A DNA stretch of 64,000 nt from UBA9214 sp963753755 (GTDB taxonomy: Bacteria > Pseudomonadota > Gammaproteobacteria > UBA9214). The stretch spans positions 346,956-410,955 of the forward strand of contig CAVWDM010000013.1 in NCBI GenBank assembly GCA_963753755.1, read 5' to 3'. A program made the position numbers and the translations under genes. The notes below the pieces were generated by a model. The model made no database searches, had not been told where the DNA came from, and saw only the letters and a program-made list of their open reading frames with translations. Shown piece by piece: positions 35,935 to 45,186 of this stretch. Within the stretch, counting starts at the first letter, position 1; each line of letters opens with the position of its first letter.

Positions 35935-36851
35935 ACCATCTCACCCTTGAATACCACGACACCGCAGATCCTGGCGTTTTCATCAATCTCGATGATTCGA
36001 TCGGGCCAATCTGGATTGAGTGCTTTCAAGTAGGTACGGCCGCCTTCGACGATCAGTTCTCGGAAGGTGGCTTCATCAGCGTCTTCAAGCTGTACGATGA
36101 CATAGTTGCCACTGTCCGCCATCGCGTCCGGGTCCACGAAAACGAGATCCCCATTGTGGAACCTGGGCTCCATGCTGGCCCCTTTGACGCACAGTATGAA
36201 GGTCCGTTGGCTGCAACGAACAGGGCAGGGTAATAGATCCTCAGCTTGTCTGACATCAAAGTCATTGGCGATTTCTGACCAGGTGCCAGCCTGCACCCAT
36301 GAGATCAAGGGACATAATGTGATGATCTCCGCGCCTGTTTTTGTACTGGTATTTGCCTGTTTTCTCTGCTTTGCATAGGCAGCGACGAGACGGCGAGAAT
36401 ATTGTGACTGCTTCCTGGACTTCCCGATTTTACTCGCGTCTTTTTGTTCGCTTGTCTCTGACGGCTCCATCTGATCTTCAGAGGGTCCCGCAGCATCGGT
36501 TTCTTGTGATCTTTGGCCTTGGGCGGTGCTTTGTACTGTGAACCGCTCACCGCCAATCTGTAATACACGATTACCGATACGCACTAACTGGTGTGTATCC
36601 GATGAAACGGTTTCATCGTCATGCGGTTCATCCATCCAGCCCTGAGGTTTTCCCAACCCTTTTTCCAATCTCGCCGCCAGTTCATCCCCCAGTCCCCGCG
36701 GCGTGCCTTTTTGGGTGAGCATCTTGCGTCGAACCTGGCTGAGGTAGGACTCGCTGGTGCTGGCCAATTGAGCAACCTTGGCAGCTGACCCTGTCTCGGC
36801 GATCAGGATCTCCAGGTTGTTTAGGCGAGTTTGTTCACGTGGACGCTTCAT
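35931..36851 (-). CDS. CI/LexA-like repressor with S24 peptidase domain
   Basis: A 306-residue element repressor. The N-terminal HTH lies in LNNLEILIAETGSAAKVAQLAS and SESYLSQVRRKM; a long charged linker follows; the C-terminal S24 domain has an Ala-Gly cleavage site in WVQAGTWSE and the nucleophile Ser in GASMEPRF. Where LexA/CI proteins carry the general-base Lys (pattern ATF-K-xL) this has ATFREL, so the Lys is replaced by Arg. ATG 36851 (MKRPREQT) is preferred over 36908. Divergent from a Cro-like gene, with promoters and operator-like palindromes between. Confidence 0.85.
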   Translation of the reverse strand: MKRPREQTRLNNLEILIAETGSAAKVAQLASTSESYLSQVRRKMLTQKGTPRGLGDELAARLEKGLGKPQGWMDEPHDDETVSSDTHQLVRIGNRVLQIGGERFTVQSTAQGQRSQETDAAGPSEDQMEPSETSEQKDASKIGKSRKQSQYSRRLVAAYAKQRKQANTSTKTGAEIITLCPLISWVQAGTWSEIANDFDVRQAEDLLPCPVRCSQRTFILCVKGASMEPRFHNGDLVFVDPDAMADSGNYVIVQLEDADEATFRELIVEGGRTYLKALNPDWPDRIIEIDENARICGVVVFKGEMV

Positions 36852-36880
36852 AGGAACAACTAAGTGATTTAGATACTTCA

Positions 36881-36908
36881 AATTTAGCAGACTGATAAAT
36901 ATTTTCAA
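36881..36908 (-). promoter_or_regulatory. Predicted promoter of the repressor gene
   Basis: On the minus strand, TTGAAA (36903-36908) and TAAATT (36881-36886) are 16 bp apart, a fair sigma-70 match. A TTTAGC half-site (36883-36888) shared with the opposite promoter overlaps the -10, consistent with autoregulation. Confidence 0.5.
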
Positions 36909-36919
36909 GGTACATTTGC

Positions 36920-36953
36920 TTGTTGAGGCGTTTTTACACTGCTAAAGTTTAGC
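36920..36953 (+). promoter_or_regulatory. Predicted promoter and operator of the Cro-like gene
   Basis: TTGTTG (36920-36925) and TAAAGT (36943-36948) are 17 bp apart. A perfect palindrome GCTAAA-G-TTTAGC (36941-36953) covers the -10 and ends 3 bp before the ATG. Transcription would start only a few bases from the ATG, so the mRNA may be leaderless. The palindrome is the best candidate operator for the divergent repressor. Confidence 0.6.
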
Positions 36954-36956
36954 GCC

Positions 36957-37211
36957 ATGGAGCTCAGGCGCTATCTTCAAACGGCAACGAAGCGAGAACG
37001 TACCCAGCTGGCGGCCGTCTGTAATAACTCAGTGGCCTACCTTTATCAGCTTGCTGGTCAACATCGGTATGCCAGTCCCCATATGGCGACACGGATCGAG
37101 CAGGTCAGTCGGCAGGTGGCGGCTCGATCCGGGGGGCGGTTAGAACTCGTGCCGCGGGAAAGCCTGGTTCGTCACCCCGAAATCTTTGCTGGTCTACTCA
37201 CGGAGGGATAG
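36957..37211 (+). CDS. Cro/YdaS-like DNA-binding protein
   Basis: An 84-residue helix-turn-helix protein: RYLQTATKRERTQLAAVCNNSVAYLYQLAGQHRYASPHMATRIEQV in consecutive blocks has the YdaS/Cro pattern (RxxLAxxxGVSxxYLxQL-like). It is divergent from the CI-like repressor and is therefore the likely opposing regulator of an ICE lysogeny-type switch. It has no good ribosome site, matching a leaderless message. The parB relic starts 3 bp downstream. Confidence 0.75.
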   Translation: MELRRYLQTATKRERTQLAAVCNNSVAYLYQLAGQHRYASPHMATRIEQVSRQVAARSGGRLELVPRESLVRHPEIFAGLLTEG

Positions 37212-37214
37212 TCG

Positions 37215-38780
37215 ATGGCCCGGAATGTTCAGATACCACCCGCGGATCCGTTTGAGCCGCAGTCCGTTGAAGTCAGTGACGCGCCTTCACCCCTGATTGT
37301 CGATGTCGCCCGTATCCAGCCCTACGAACGCAACCCGCGGCATGGCCGCAATCCCGAATACGACCGGATCAAGGATTCCATTCGGAGCAATGGCCTGGAT
37401 CAGCCATTGGTGATCACCCAGCGGCCCGGGGCCGCGGACTACATCGTTCATGCGGGTGGTAATACCCGCCTGCTGATTCTAAAGGAGTTGTATGAGGAAA
37501 CCGGCGATGAACGGTTCTCGCGCATTCAGTGTGTGTTCAGGCCCTGGCGTCGTGAATCGGATGTACTGCTCGCACATCTTCGGGAAAATGACCTTCGCGG
37601 TAGTCTTACTTTTATCGACAAGGCGCGGGCGATTCATCGATGCAAAGCAGTTGCTTGTCAAGGAGTTGGGTGTCAAAGAGATTTCAATCAGAAGAACTCG
37701 AAACCGAGCTTACGGAAAGCGGGTTATCGAATCGCATCAAGGCCTGTATTTCCCGTAATGGCGTATGCAGTTGAGAGATTGCTGCATTGATTCCGCAGGC
37801 CCTCGAAGCCGGTATGGGACAGGCATCAGGTCGGACGGATTCGAGCCCTGGAGACGGGCGGCCAGGACGCTTTGGCAACGCCACTGCTCTGGCGGTGACA
37901 GTGAGTTTGATGATGTATTTGCCGCATTATGCCGCCGTTACGACGGACTGGATTGGGATACCGATCTTTTGCAGAGTTGCCATCGAGACCGAGATCGCCG
38001 AGGAGGCAGAGATCAGTATCCAAACCATCCGGGTGGCACTCGATGCCGAGATTGCAAAGGGCGGGAAGTGGTTATCCCGGCGTTCGTGCCCATCAAAGAA
38101 CCGCCCCAACAAGAAAAGCGTGGTAACGATGGCGGGGATCCGGTAACGATCGAAGGACTTGATGACCATGAAGAAGGTGAAACCGGATTTGACCCTGACG
38201 GATGAAGCGCCTGTAGAGCCGGACCGACGCACCCATTCAACCACAGGATCATCCGGAAGCGAGCCGCTACTGCGGATGTGTCTGAGTCTCTGATTGATGC
38301 GGGTCATTCCATACCCGCGGACCTGAAGTCATTGCGCGGGAAGAGCCTGGACCCTGGCGGCACGCATTGCGCAACGCAATGGGATCGGTGATCGGGTCAT
38401 GCCGTTGTCGGGGAAAGGGCTGGGGTACGTGCTCAGTGATGTACCGGACCATGCCTTGGCGGATCAACTCGACGAGGATGCGCATGGCGCAGGTCTGCCT
38501 GCTCTGGTGGCAACTCGCGGCCTGTTCCGAAATGACCTTTGCACCGATTGTATCGATCGTGCCGACATTGCCGGCCGATTCTGTGCTCCGGCGCGCCCTT
38601 GAAGACCAGGATGCTGGACTGCTCTTCGACAATATCTGGACGCTTGATCCCGGACATATCGGTTATCGCATCTGGTACTCACTCCCTGAGCGGGACTGGC
38701 GTGATCTGCTCAATCTCATGGACACGTATCGGCGTATCCGTCACCTGGCCGCCGACACAGGCACGGCGATCTGGGAATAG
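37215..38780 (+). pseudogene. parB: ParB-family ICE partition protein, heavily frameshifted
   Basis: A relic of the PFGI-1-class ICE ParB (about 520 codons if repaired). The N-terminal ParB domain is intact (IQPYERNPRHGRNPEYDRIKDSI, VHAGGNTRLLILKEL, AHLRENDLRG). After about 37630 the reading frame changes at least six times. Recognisable pieces in different frames are KQLLVKELGVKEISIR, LETELTESGLSNRIKA, LIPQALEAGMG, RRAARTLWQRH, FAALCRRYDGLDWD, IAEEAEISIQTIRVAL and, at the end, LDPGHIGYRIWYSL and LLNLMDTYRRI. No ParA or DnaB gene is next to it, unlike intact relatives. Confidence 0.82.
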
Positions 38781-38785
38781 TTGCG

Positions 38786-39385
38786 ATGGAGGGGACCAAG
38801 GAAGCAGATCTGGTGACGGCTGTGCTGATGTACGCCATGCGCTGCCTGGCCGAAGGTGATCAGGCGGCGCTGCGTAACATGAACTTCGGTGTCAAAGAGA
38901 TCGAGGCCTTGCGCGAGATGCGTGTCGCGGACCTCTACCGGGTCGAGTCGCTGCGTGCGCACTGCCTGGAGATTGCGCTGAACCGGCAGGTGTACTGGCC
39001 CATGATCGACCACCTCGGCGAGCAGCGAGCACTGGAAGACACGATTCAGGCGTTGATCCTTGCCGATGCCCCCCAGGAGATGATGCAGGTCCTGTTCGGG
39101 CTGAATCAGCGCGACTACACGCGACTGCGACGCACGCTGTTGGTCGACCCCACGGTTGGCCGGCCGCCCGAACTGGATGAAGCGAGTTCGCACCGCCTCT
39201 GGGAAGCCTGGTCGGGCCGGGTCGATGGCGAGGCATCGGGACTGCTGCACCCTGAGCAGTACCTGGCCATTCATGCGGAAACCGGCCTGTCGATGCGTGC
39301 GATCTGGAACCTGACACAACGCTGGGCCCAGTACGGAAACCTGAACGGTCCGATCGATAAGGTGGCTGCAGGTACCCATGAATGA
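38786..39385 (+). CDS. DUF2857 family ICE protein
   Basis: A 199-residue intact protein of the DUF2857 family, regularly found between parB and STY4528 in PFGI-1-type elements. Family-like blocks are MYAMRCLAEGDQAALRNMNFG, LADAPQEMMQVLFGL and LRRTLLVDPTVGRPPELDE. The function is unknown; the repeated linkage to replication/partition genes suggests a role in element maintenance. Starts 6 bp after the parB relic and overlaps the next gene by 8 bp. Confidence 0.75.
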   Translation: MEGTKEADLVTAVLMYAMRCLAEGDQAALRNMNFGVKEIEALREMRVADLYRVESLRAHCLEIALNRQVYWPMIDHLGEQRALEDTIQALILADAPQEMMQVLFGLNQRDYTRLRRTLLVDPTVGRPPELDEASSHRLWEAWSGRVDGEASGLLHPEQYLAIHAETGLSMRAIWNLTQRWAQYGNLNGPIDKVAAGTHE

Positions 39386-40643
39386 AGCACTGGTTGCTAT
39401 TCGCTCGGAGACGCGTGCCCTTGATGCCTTAATCCAGAAGACCATCGCGCAGGCCGAGGCCTCAGCTGACAAAGGACCGGCTGACACGATGGTCTTTCTT
39501 GGGAACCGACACCAGTCGTTTCCCACGGCTGTGGTGAAAGACCCGGTGCTCGAACCGGTGGACAAGCTGGTCTGGATGGTCATCATGCTTGCGGTCCGTG
39601 AGACGGGCGGCAACACGGCCTTTCCAGGCTACGACGTCCATCGGCAAGCTGGCCAACGTCTCATCTCGATCAACCATTGCCCGTGCCATTGCCATCCTGC
39701 GTGCGTCACGCTGGCTGACCCTGTGTGCACGGGTACGAAAAGCCAACGGTCGGTTTCACGGCAGCGTCTATGCGCTGCATGACGAACCGCTGCCACTCGC
39801 CGATGCGCTGCATCTCGATTCCAGCTACATGGCCTTTCTGAGTAAGGCGCTGGGCCACGGTCACGCACGTGTCCGTGCCCTCGCGCAAGGTGTGCTGGAT
39901 TCCATCGATGAGGATATTCAGGCCGGCCAGGACATCTGTACCCAACCCCACCCGATTGAGCGGCGGATGCAAAGCATGGTGGCCGCAGCAGGTGGGGAAC
40001 CCGGCCGTTTCTTCGCCTTTACCCGAAATGTTGTCAGATGGTTGCGCAGTGATTTAACCAATAGCCAGAAAGGGGGCAATCACCATGACCAAAATTCGAA
40101 CACGGCTGGAGGACCGAGTTCGAAATTCGAACGCGGGTAGTAGTAGTAATAATATATAATAAAACTACTACTACTCCGGCAGAGGGGGTGTCGAATTTTG
40201 TACACACCGGGGAAGACAATCGGCCATTGGTGTACCCGGCACGTCTCTGCGACAACCATCGTGAAATCGCTGATCGCTATCTCAGTGCGCTTGCGCCCGA
40301 ACAGCGCCAGCCCATCCTCGATGAACTGGCAGGCCGCTTTCAGGCAGAAGCAAAGGGGATGAAGCCGGTGTATGACGCGCTCAGTTTTCTGCACTCGCTC
40401 TGTAAGCAGATGGGACAGGGAACATTTCTACCCAACCTGGGTATCAAGGTGCGTGATGAACGACGTGAACAGAAAAAACCTGATCCAGAAGTCCCTCCGA
40501 AGACATCGGAACAACTACCCAGGGAGACCGATGAGCAGCGGCAAAAGCGAAAAGCCGCCGGCAAAGTGCAGATCGCCGCAATGCGGAAGATACTGGGGAT
40601 GAGGCCGCCAACAGGAAATCAATGTGTTACAGATGAAAGTTAA
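39378..40643 (+). pseudogene. STY4528 family ICE protein, frameshifted
   Basis: About 420 codons if repaired. The N-terminal part runs to about 39645 (VFLGNRHQSFPTAVVKDPVL, DKLVWMVIMLAVRETGG), then a frameshift leads to GKLANVSSRSTIARAIAILR and on to RFFAFTRNVVRWLRSDL. A second break near 40155, in the repeat-rich GTAGTAG segment, separates the C-terminal part (RPLVYPARLCDNHREIADRYL, KPVYDALSFLHSLCKQMGQG). Some central residues resemble a winged-helix replication-initiator fold (inference). It overlaps DUF2857, as in relatives. Confidence 0.75.
40138..40178. repeat. Inverted GTAGTAG/CTACTAC repeat inside the STY4528 relic
   Basis: GTAGTAGTAGT (40138-40148) and ACTACTACTAC surround an A+T-rich loop of about 18 bases. 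In the repaired frame the arms encode Ser and Thr runs (GSSSN...KTTTTP). The second frameshift of the relic falls in the loop, which suggests slippage or hairpin-induced deletion. Confidence 0.65.
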
Positions 40644-40847
40644 TCCAAATAGGGGTATGCCCAGGGCATAATCTGTGGCGCAGTGTCACGTCACACCCAG
40701 GTAGACCGATGAGCAGCGAAAAGCGAAAAGCCCTGAGCAAGGGTGTCAGATAGGCGCGATCGCGAGAAGATACTGGAGGATACTGAGGATGAGCCGTCAA
40801 CTGTAAATCAGTACGTTACGGGCGAAAGTTAATCCAGATAGGGTGTC
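40525..40847. repeat. Imperfect duplication downstream of STY4528
   Basis: The segment 40525-40656, which covers the end of the STY4528 frame, is repeated with many small changes at 40702-40847: both contain GACCGATGAGCAGCG, AGCGAAAAGCC, AGATACTGG and GAAAGTTAATCCA in the same order. The second copy is non-coding. It fills most of the 360-bp gap before the next gene. Confidence 0.7.
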
Positions 40848-40898
40848 CCCCGTGGGGACACTTCGACATGGCACACACAGGTGTCGAATATCGACACC
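40843..40898. repeat. Two perfect hairpins upstream of the TIGR03761 gene
   Basis: GTGTCCCC-CGT-GGGGACAC (40843-40861) and GGTGTCGA-ATA-TCGACACC (40880-40898), each with a perfect 8-bp stem and 3-base loop. They lie 110-160 bp before the gene and may be operators or transcript hairpins. Confidence 0.7.
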
Positions 40899-41005
40899 CC
40901 ATGTGGTCCGCATCGGTGTGCACACAATAAACACTTCAGGCACCGAGTAATACCTTCGGGCGGAGCCCAGCTAAAAACAACAACGTTACGAGAAGGGATT
41001 GTTGC

Positions 41006-41842
41006 TTGGCAGTGCCCTCAGGACATGGGCTCAATAGCGCCATGAATGCAGACGATCCCATTCCTCACCAAACGGACCAGAATCTTGTCGAGCGATCCAG
41101 GCCGCCTTCGACGCCGGGTGCACTCCATGGCCAGGTCTGGTTAACAATCCAGACAAACCAGGCACAGCAACTCATTCACGGTCGCACCGGGTCGCCCGAT
41201 AAACCCACGATCATCGGACTGGTCGGCTTTGCCAATCGTTTGCGGGTGATCTGGCAGGCGGCGCGCAATGATGATCCTTATGCGGACTGGTGGCTCATCA
41301 AGGTCCATGAGGCCATTGAGGTTGCCGGAACCTATCTCGGTCACCAGCAAGCGGACCTGGTCAAACAACTGGAACAGATGCCCGCCATGGAAGTGAGCAT
41401 TGCGGCCTCTCAGCGCCCTTGCCGAGTGCACCTGCAATTTGCCAACCCGTACGCCTACCGAGGCGCTCAGCTGCTGGCCGAGTACGACCGATTGGTCTGC
41501 ACGGCATTGACGGCCTGTCATATCGGGTTGTTGGATACCGAGACCCGCGTACATGTCCAGCAGGCCTGCGCACGCAAGCTCCGCGCACTCTTCATGCTCC
41601 CCCAAAACTACCGGCTCCTGAAGATCGATCGGGAATCCGTGCGCAGGCAAACAGGCAGAAGTCACGAGGCCCGCCAGATCATGGGCGAGGTGCCCGACGA
41701 TATCCTGAGTGGTGAACACCAGGCGCCCCTGGTGCCGCGCAAGGTGAGATTTCCATCGGGGTTTGCCGGACACGTGAAGTTGCGTCCCGGATCACCCGTG
41801 TCTGATACGACTCTCGCTGAAGACAAAAACGACGACGGCTAG
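41006..41842 (+). CDS. TIGR03761 family ICE protein (PFL_4669)
   Basis: A 278-residue intact protein of the integrating conjugative element family TIGR03761. Blocks seen: VWLTIQTNQAQQLIHGRTG, IIGLVGFANRLRVIWQAA, DPYADWWLIKVHEAIE and ANPYAYRGAQLLAEYDRLV. The function is unknown; it accompanies SSB and topoisomerase genes in related elements, but neither follows here. The TTG at 41006 is preferred because AGAAGGG lies 8 bp upstream; ATG 41042 is the alternative. Confidence 0.78.
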   Translation: MAVPSGHGLNSAMNADDPIPHQTDQNLVERSRPPSTPGALHGQVWLTIQTNQAQQLIHGRTGSPDKPTIIGLVGFANRLRVIWQAARNDDPYADWWLIKVHEAIEVAGTYLGHQQADLVKQLEQMPAMEVSIAASQRPCRVHLQFANPYAYRGAQLLAEYDRLVCTALTACHIGLLDTETRVHVQQACARKLRALFMLPQNYRLLKIDRESVRRQTGRSHEARQIMGEVPDDILSGEHQAPLVPRKVRFPSGFAGHVKLRPGSPVSDTTLAEDKNDDG

Positions 41843-41923
41843 TGTATTGGGTTTTCACTGGTATGCACCCGGTTCCTCCCCATAATTCTGTCTCAGATCC
41901 TGTGATGACGTGGCCGCAAGTCC

Positions 41924-42268
41924 ATGGCTAAGACGAAACCCGCGCATCGGGTGGTATTGCAGCTCGACCCGCGCATTGCACTGGAGGCGATCATTCTGAA
42001 CCGGCTGGAACGCATTCCAACAACCCGTCGGCAAGAATGGCTACGCGGACTGCTGGTGCAAGGGTTTCGTTCCGAGTGTCAGGCACTGCGCGGTGTACCG
42101 GATGATGCAAAAGGTCGCCCGACAATAGCATTCAAAACCCGGATGACGGGTGAGGTGCCAAAGACCGTCAGCCTTCGAGCGCCGGAAGCTGCTGTGGTGA
42201 AGGGTAAGCCCTCGCAAGCCAATGCGGCCAGCAAACCCTTCGCTGCCCTGGGCAAAGTGATCGGGTAG
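41924..42268 (+). CDS. Putative ParR/StbB-like partner of the ParM-like protein
   Basis: A 114-residue basic protein directly upstream of a ParM/StbA-type gene. The N-terminus (HRVVLQLDPRIALEAIILNRLERIPTTRRQEWLRGLLVQGF in consecutive blocks) resembles a ribbon-helix-helix domain, as in ParR adaptors that tie DNA to actin-like filaments. This assignment rests mainly on position and length; I cannot confirm it from sequence alone. Confidence 0.55.
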   Translation: MAKTKPAHRVVLQLDPRIALEAIILNRLERIPTTRRQEWLRGLLVQGFRSECQALRGVPDDAKGRPTIAFKTRMTGEVPKTVSLRAPEAAVVKGKPSQANAASKPFAALGKVIG

Positions 42269-42320
42269 GGCAGAACAGATACTTGATCGAACATCAACGA
42301 ACCAGAGGACCCGTAACACC

Positions 42321-43344
42321 ATGACCCATTCTTCCTCCATGACCCCCATCCCCGTTGGCCTCGATGATGGCTATGCCTACACCAAACTGGCCCTCCCGGA
42401 TGGACGTCTGATCATCATTCCCTCACGTGCCAGGGTGGGGCAGTCCGGTGTGACCTGGATTGACCAGGCCGAGCAGCGCATCTTCGAATACGAGACGGAG
42501 GAGGCGGTGTACTCGGTCGGTGCTGTGGATGGTGCACCGACGCATTTCGAGGGTTATCCGTGGTCCGGGCTTAACCGGGTCATCGTACAACACGCCCTGC
42601 AACAAGCCGGCTTGGCAGGACGCGCCGTGCATGCGGTTTCAGGCCTGCCCGTCAGCGCGTTCTACCGCAAGAGCGGCGAACACCGGCAGGAAACCATTGC
42701 CAGGAAGCGCGACAGCTTGAGGCAGGCGGTTCATCCGCAATCGGATAGCCTGCCGGCGGGCATCGCCTTCCACGGAGTGATCCCGGAGGCGCTGGCCGCC
42801 TGGTATGACTACGTGATCGTCGACCAGGGTGATGGTGTCACCCTGGATGCGGATCGTGTATCCGTGCCGGTGGCCATCGTCGATATCGGTGGCCGAACCA
42901 CCGATTACGTGGTGGTAAAGGACCAGGGCATCCTGCATGCCTCGTCCGGTTCCCTGCAGTGCGGGATGTTGAACGTGAAACATCAGGTAGCCAATGGCAT
43001 CCAGGACACGCTTCGATCTGGAGAGCCTGAGTGAGCAGCTCGTTGCCCACGCGGTCGAGCACAAGGTCGTGCGCCTGCAGGGTAAAGACCATGACGTGGC
43101 GGAACTGGTCGAGGCTGCCATGCGCGAGGTCGTCGAGCGCATCTTCGCAGAGACCCGCCGGCAGTTGGGGCTTGGCGTGGAACTGGATCGCGTGCTGTTC
43201 GTCGGCGGCGGGACCGTCGCGCTGGCTGCACATATCGCCAACTGGTTCCCGCATCAGGCGATCGCCGAAAATCCGGCCTTCGCCAATGCCCGTGGCATGC
43301 TCAAGTACCTGCGCTATGTCTGCGAGGCCTCCGATGCGGCCTGA
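42321..43344 (+). pseudogene. ParM/StbA-like actin-type segregation protein, one frameshift
   Basis: About 340 codons if repaired. The first part has actin-fold motifs: VGLDDGYAYTKLAL (phosphate 1), VSGLPVSAFYR, and VAIVDIGGRTTDYVVV (phosphate 2). A single frameshift near 43010 separates it from the remaining part (RFDLESLSEQLVAHAVEHKVV, RVLFVGGGTVALAAHI) that carries the adenosine motif. An intact protein would filament with ParR and move plasmid or circular ICE copies apart. As it stands the protein lacks its C-terminal third. Confidence 0.8.
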
Positions 43345-43498
43345 GTACATCAAGCAAATCGGTTTTATCCGTCGTCACTGCGGCTCAGTGGCAATCGAGG
43401 CACCCTCGGGCCGTGCAACCGGTGCACAGCGTCAATTTCGCAAGAAATTAACGTCGGTCCATCTTCAAGGGAATGAAACACGTTTCCATTCCAATCAC

Positions 43499-43526
43499 CC
43501 TGCCGGGCAAGCATTCCCGTCAGGGA
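43499..43526 (+). repeat. GC-rich hairpin upstream of the STY4534 gene
   Basis: CCCTGCCGGG (43499-43508) pairs with CCCGTCAGGG (43517-43526) with one mismatch. It lies about 40 bp before the next start and is closely similar in sequence to the hairpin at 44610-44643. Confidence 0.7.
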
Positions 43527-43567
43527 CGTGCTTGCTCCGGTTTTTCAATCCTTAAGGAGAAAGCGCT

Positions 43568-43972
43568 ATGTCAACGAACGAAACCAGGAAATATTTCGAT
43601 CTTCACACCACCGGTATCGGTTATCTCAACCGTGTCCGGGAAGTGACACCCAAGGAAGGTACACCGTTTTTGAGTGTCACCATCGCGGCTCTTCGGGGCA
43701 GCGTCGACAACGCCCAGTACACGCATTTCGAGTGTCACGTGTCCGGCAAGCAGGCGCAGGAACTTGTGCGTCAGCTCAAGCCGGCCGTCGAGGGCAATTC
43801 GAAGGTACTGATCGGCTTCACGCTCAGTGATCTGTATGCCGAGTCCTTCACCTTCAAGAGCGGTGACAAGGCCGGCGAGACCGGTATCAGTCTGAAGGCC
43901 CGCCTGTTGCGCATTGCATGGGCCAAGGTCGACGGACAACCGTTCTACACCGCGCAAGACAACGCGGCGTAA
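43568..43972 (+). CDS. STY4534 family (DUF3577) ICE replication protein
   Basis: A 134-residue intact protein: YFDLHTTGIGYLNRVREV, FLSVTIAALRGSVDNAQYTHF and GISLKARLLRIAWAKVDGQ match the STY4534/DUF3577 family found in PFGI-1 and SPI-7-like elements, which resembles a small OB-fold or replication accessory protein. AAGGAGA lies before the ATG. It lies between hairpins at 43499 and 43983. Confidence 0.8.
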   Translation: MSTNETRKYFDLHTTGIGYLNRVREVTPKEGTPFLSVTIAALRGSVDNAQYTHFECHVSGKQAQELVRQLKPAVEGNSKVLIGFTLSDLYAESFTFKSGDKAGETGISLKARLLRIAWAKVDGQPFYTAQDNAA

Positions 43973-43982
43973 CTCAACCACC

Positions 43983-44007
43983 GGCCGGGTAACCCAGTTA
44001 CCCGGCC
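43983..44007 (+). repeat. Perfect hairpin between STY4534 and radC
   Basis: GGCCGGGTAAC and GTTACCCGGCC pair perfectly (11 bp) around a CCA loop. A second, less perfect hairpin (CCCATCGGGG...CCCCGTGGG) follows at about 44017-44042. No T run follows, so a simple terminator is unlikely. Confidence 0.75.
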
Positions 44008-44074
44008 ACCTTCCTACCCATCGGGGGATCATTCCCCGTGGGACTGGTCTCCCCTTATTTTGAGGAGATCAGTC

Positions 44075-44589
44075 ATGAAGAAAGAGAATGTAGTCAATGT
44101 AACGGAGGTGGATGACCGGTTCACGGGTCTGAAGCCATCAGAGCTGAACGAACAGGAGAAGCAGGCGGTCGTGACACTGGCAATGAAGGTGTTGGCAATC
44201 AAGTTCCGCGCCGGGCGTGCCTTGAGCAGTCCGGAGGAAACGCGAAGCTATCTGCGGTTGAAGTTGGCCGGTTACCGTAACGAGGTGTTCGGTAGTCTGT
44301 TCCTCGACAACCGGCACCGCGTCATCGCAGTGCGCGAACTGTTCCAGGGCACCATCGACGGCGCGTCGGTCCATCCACGGGTCGTCGTGCAACAGGCCCT
44401 GGAGGTGAATGCGGCCGCCATGGTCTTTTTCCACAACCACCCCTCGGGGTCGCAGAACCCAGCCGTGCGGATGAAATGCTCACCCGTCGGCTGAGCGATG
44501 CACTGGCACTGGTTGACGTGCGCGTGCTGGATCACTTCGTGGTCTCGGGCGGCGAAAGCGTCTCTTTCGCTGAACGTGGACTTATCTGA
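44075..44589 (+). pseudogene. radC: RadC/JAB-type protein, one frameshift
   Basis: A relic of an ICE RadC-family protein (MPN/JAB metalloprotease-like fold, about 170 codons repaired). The first frame includes FLDNRHRVIAVRELFQGTIDG, HPRVVVQQALEVNAAAM and the metal-binding HNHPSG. A one-base loss near 44460 shifts SRADEMLTRRLSDALALV and HFVVSGGESVSFAERGL into another frame, so the Asp of the metal site is lost. ATG 44075 follows GAGGAGA. Confidence 0.82.
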
Positions 44590-44609
44590 CCGTTCTTTCT
44601 TTTCACAAA

Positions 44610-44643
44610 CCCTGCCGGGGAAGACTCTTCTTCCCCGACAGGG
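44610..44643 (+). repeat. GC-rich hairpin between radC and the DUF6573 gene
   Basis: CCCTGCCGGGGAAGA (44610-44624) pairs with TCTTCCCCGACAGGG (44629-44643), a 15-bp stem with one mismatch and a 4-base loop. It lies 44 bp before the next start. It shares the CCCTGCCGGG core with 43499-43526. Confidence 0.75.
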
Positions 44644-44686
44644 AAGGAGGTGTGACCCGGTGCTTATCCATCAAAGGAGAATCACT

Positions 44687-45116
44687 ATGTGTAACACTTC
44701 AAATGAACAATCCGCCGAATCGTTTTTCGGTAACGTCATCTCCACCTACACCCGTGCCCAGGCCATCGAGGACGGTGTGTTGGTCGATGTCGGATCCATG
44801 GCGCAGGAAGCCGGTTTCAAATGGCCGGTGGCGTTGACAGCCGATGTCTGGGCCGATTGTGTGGCCTGGACCGAGGGCGACAGTCGTCAACAGGTCTATC
44901 AGGACGAGTCCGGAAGGCTCTGGGATGTGCTGTACATGGCCTCCCATGCAATTCGGTCCAGTAAGGATTCGGGTGACCGGCTGTTGTTCCAGCTCTACCG
45001 GGTGCCGCGTGATGGGCATGTCGACAGAAGCGGTGCTTGTCACGTTGAAACTCATCGTCGGGCCGGGTGATACCGGGGAGCCAGTGATCACTATCCTGCT
45101 GCCGAACGAGGATTAA
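44687..45116 (+). pseudogene. DUF6573 family ICE protein, one frameshift
   Basis: About 142 codons if repaired. The first part includes STYTRAQAIEDGVLVDVGSMA, WPVALTADVWADCVAWTEGD and LWDVLYMASHAIRSSK, which fits a small conserved ICE family. A frameshift near 45013 moves the C-terminus (VLVTLKLIVGPGDTGEPVITILLP) to another frame. AAAGGAGA precedes ATG 44687. The function is unknown. Confidence 0.7.
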
Positions 45117-45186
45117 ACACAGCAGGTGAGTAAGGCGATTCTCTTTGCCACTGGAACATGGCCAGATGACCTGAAACAACACCAAT

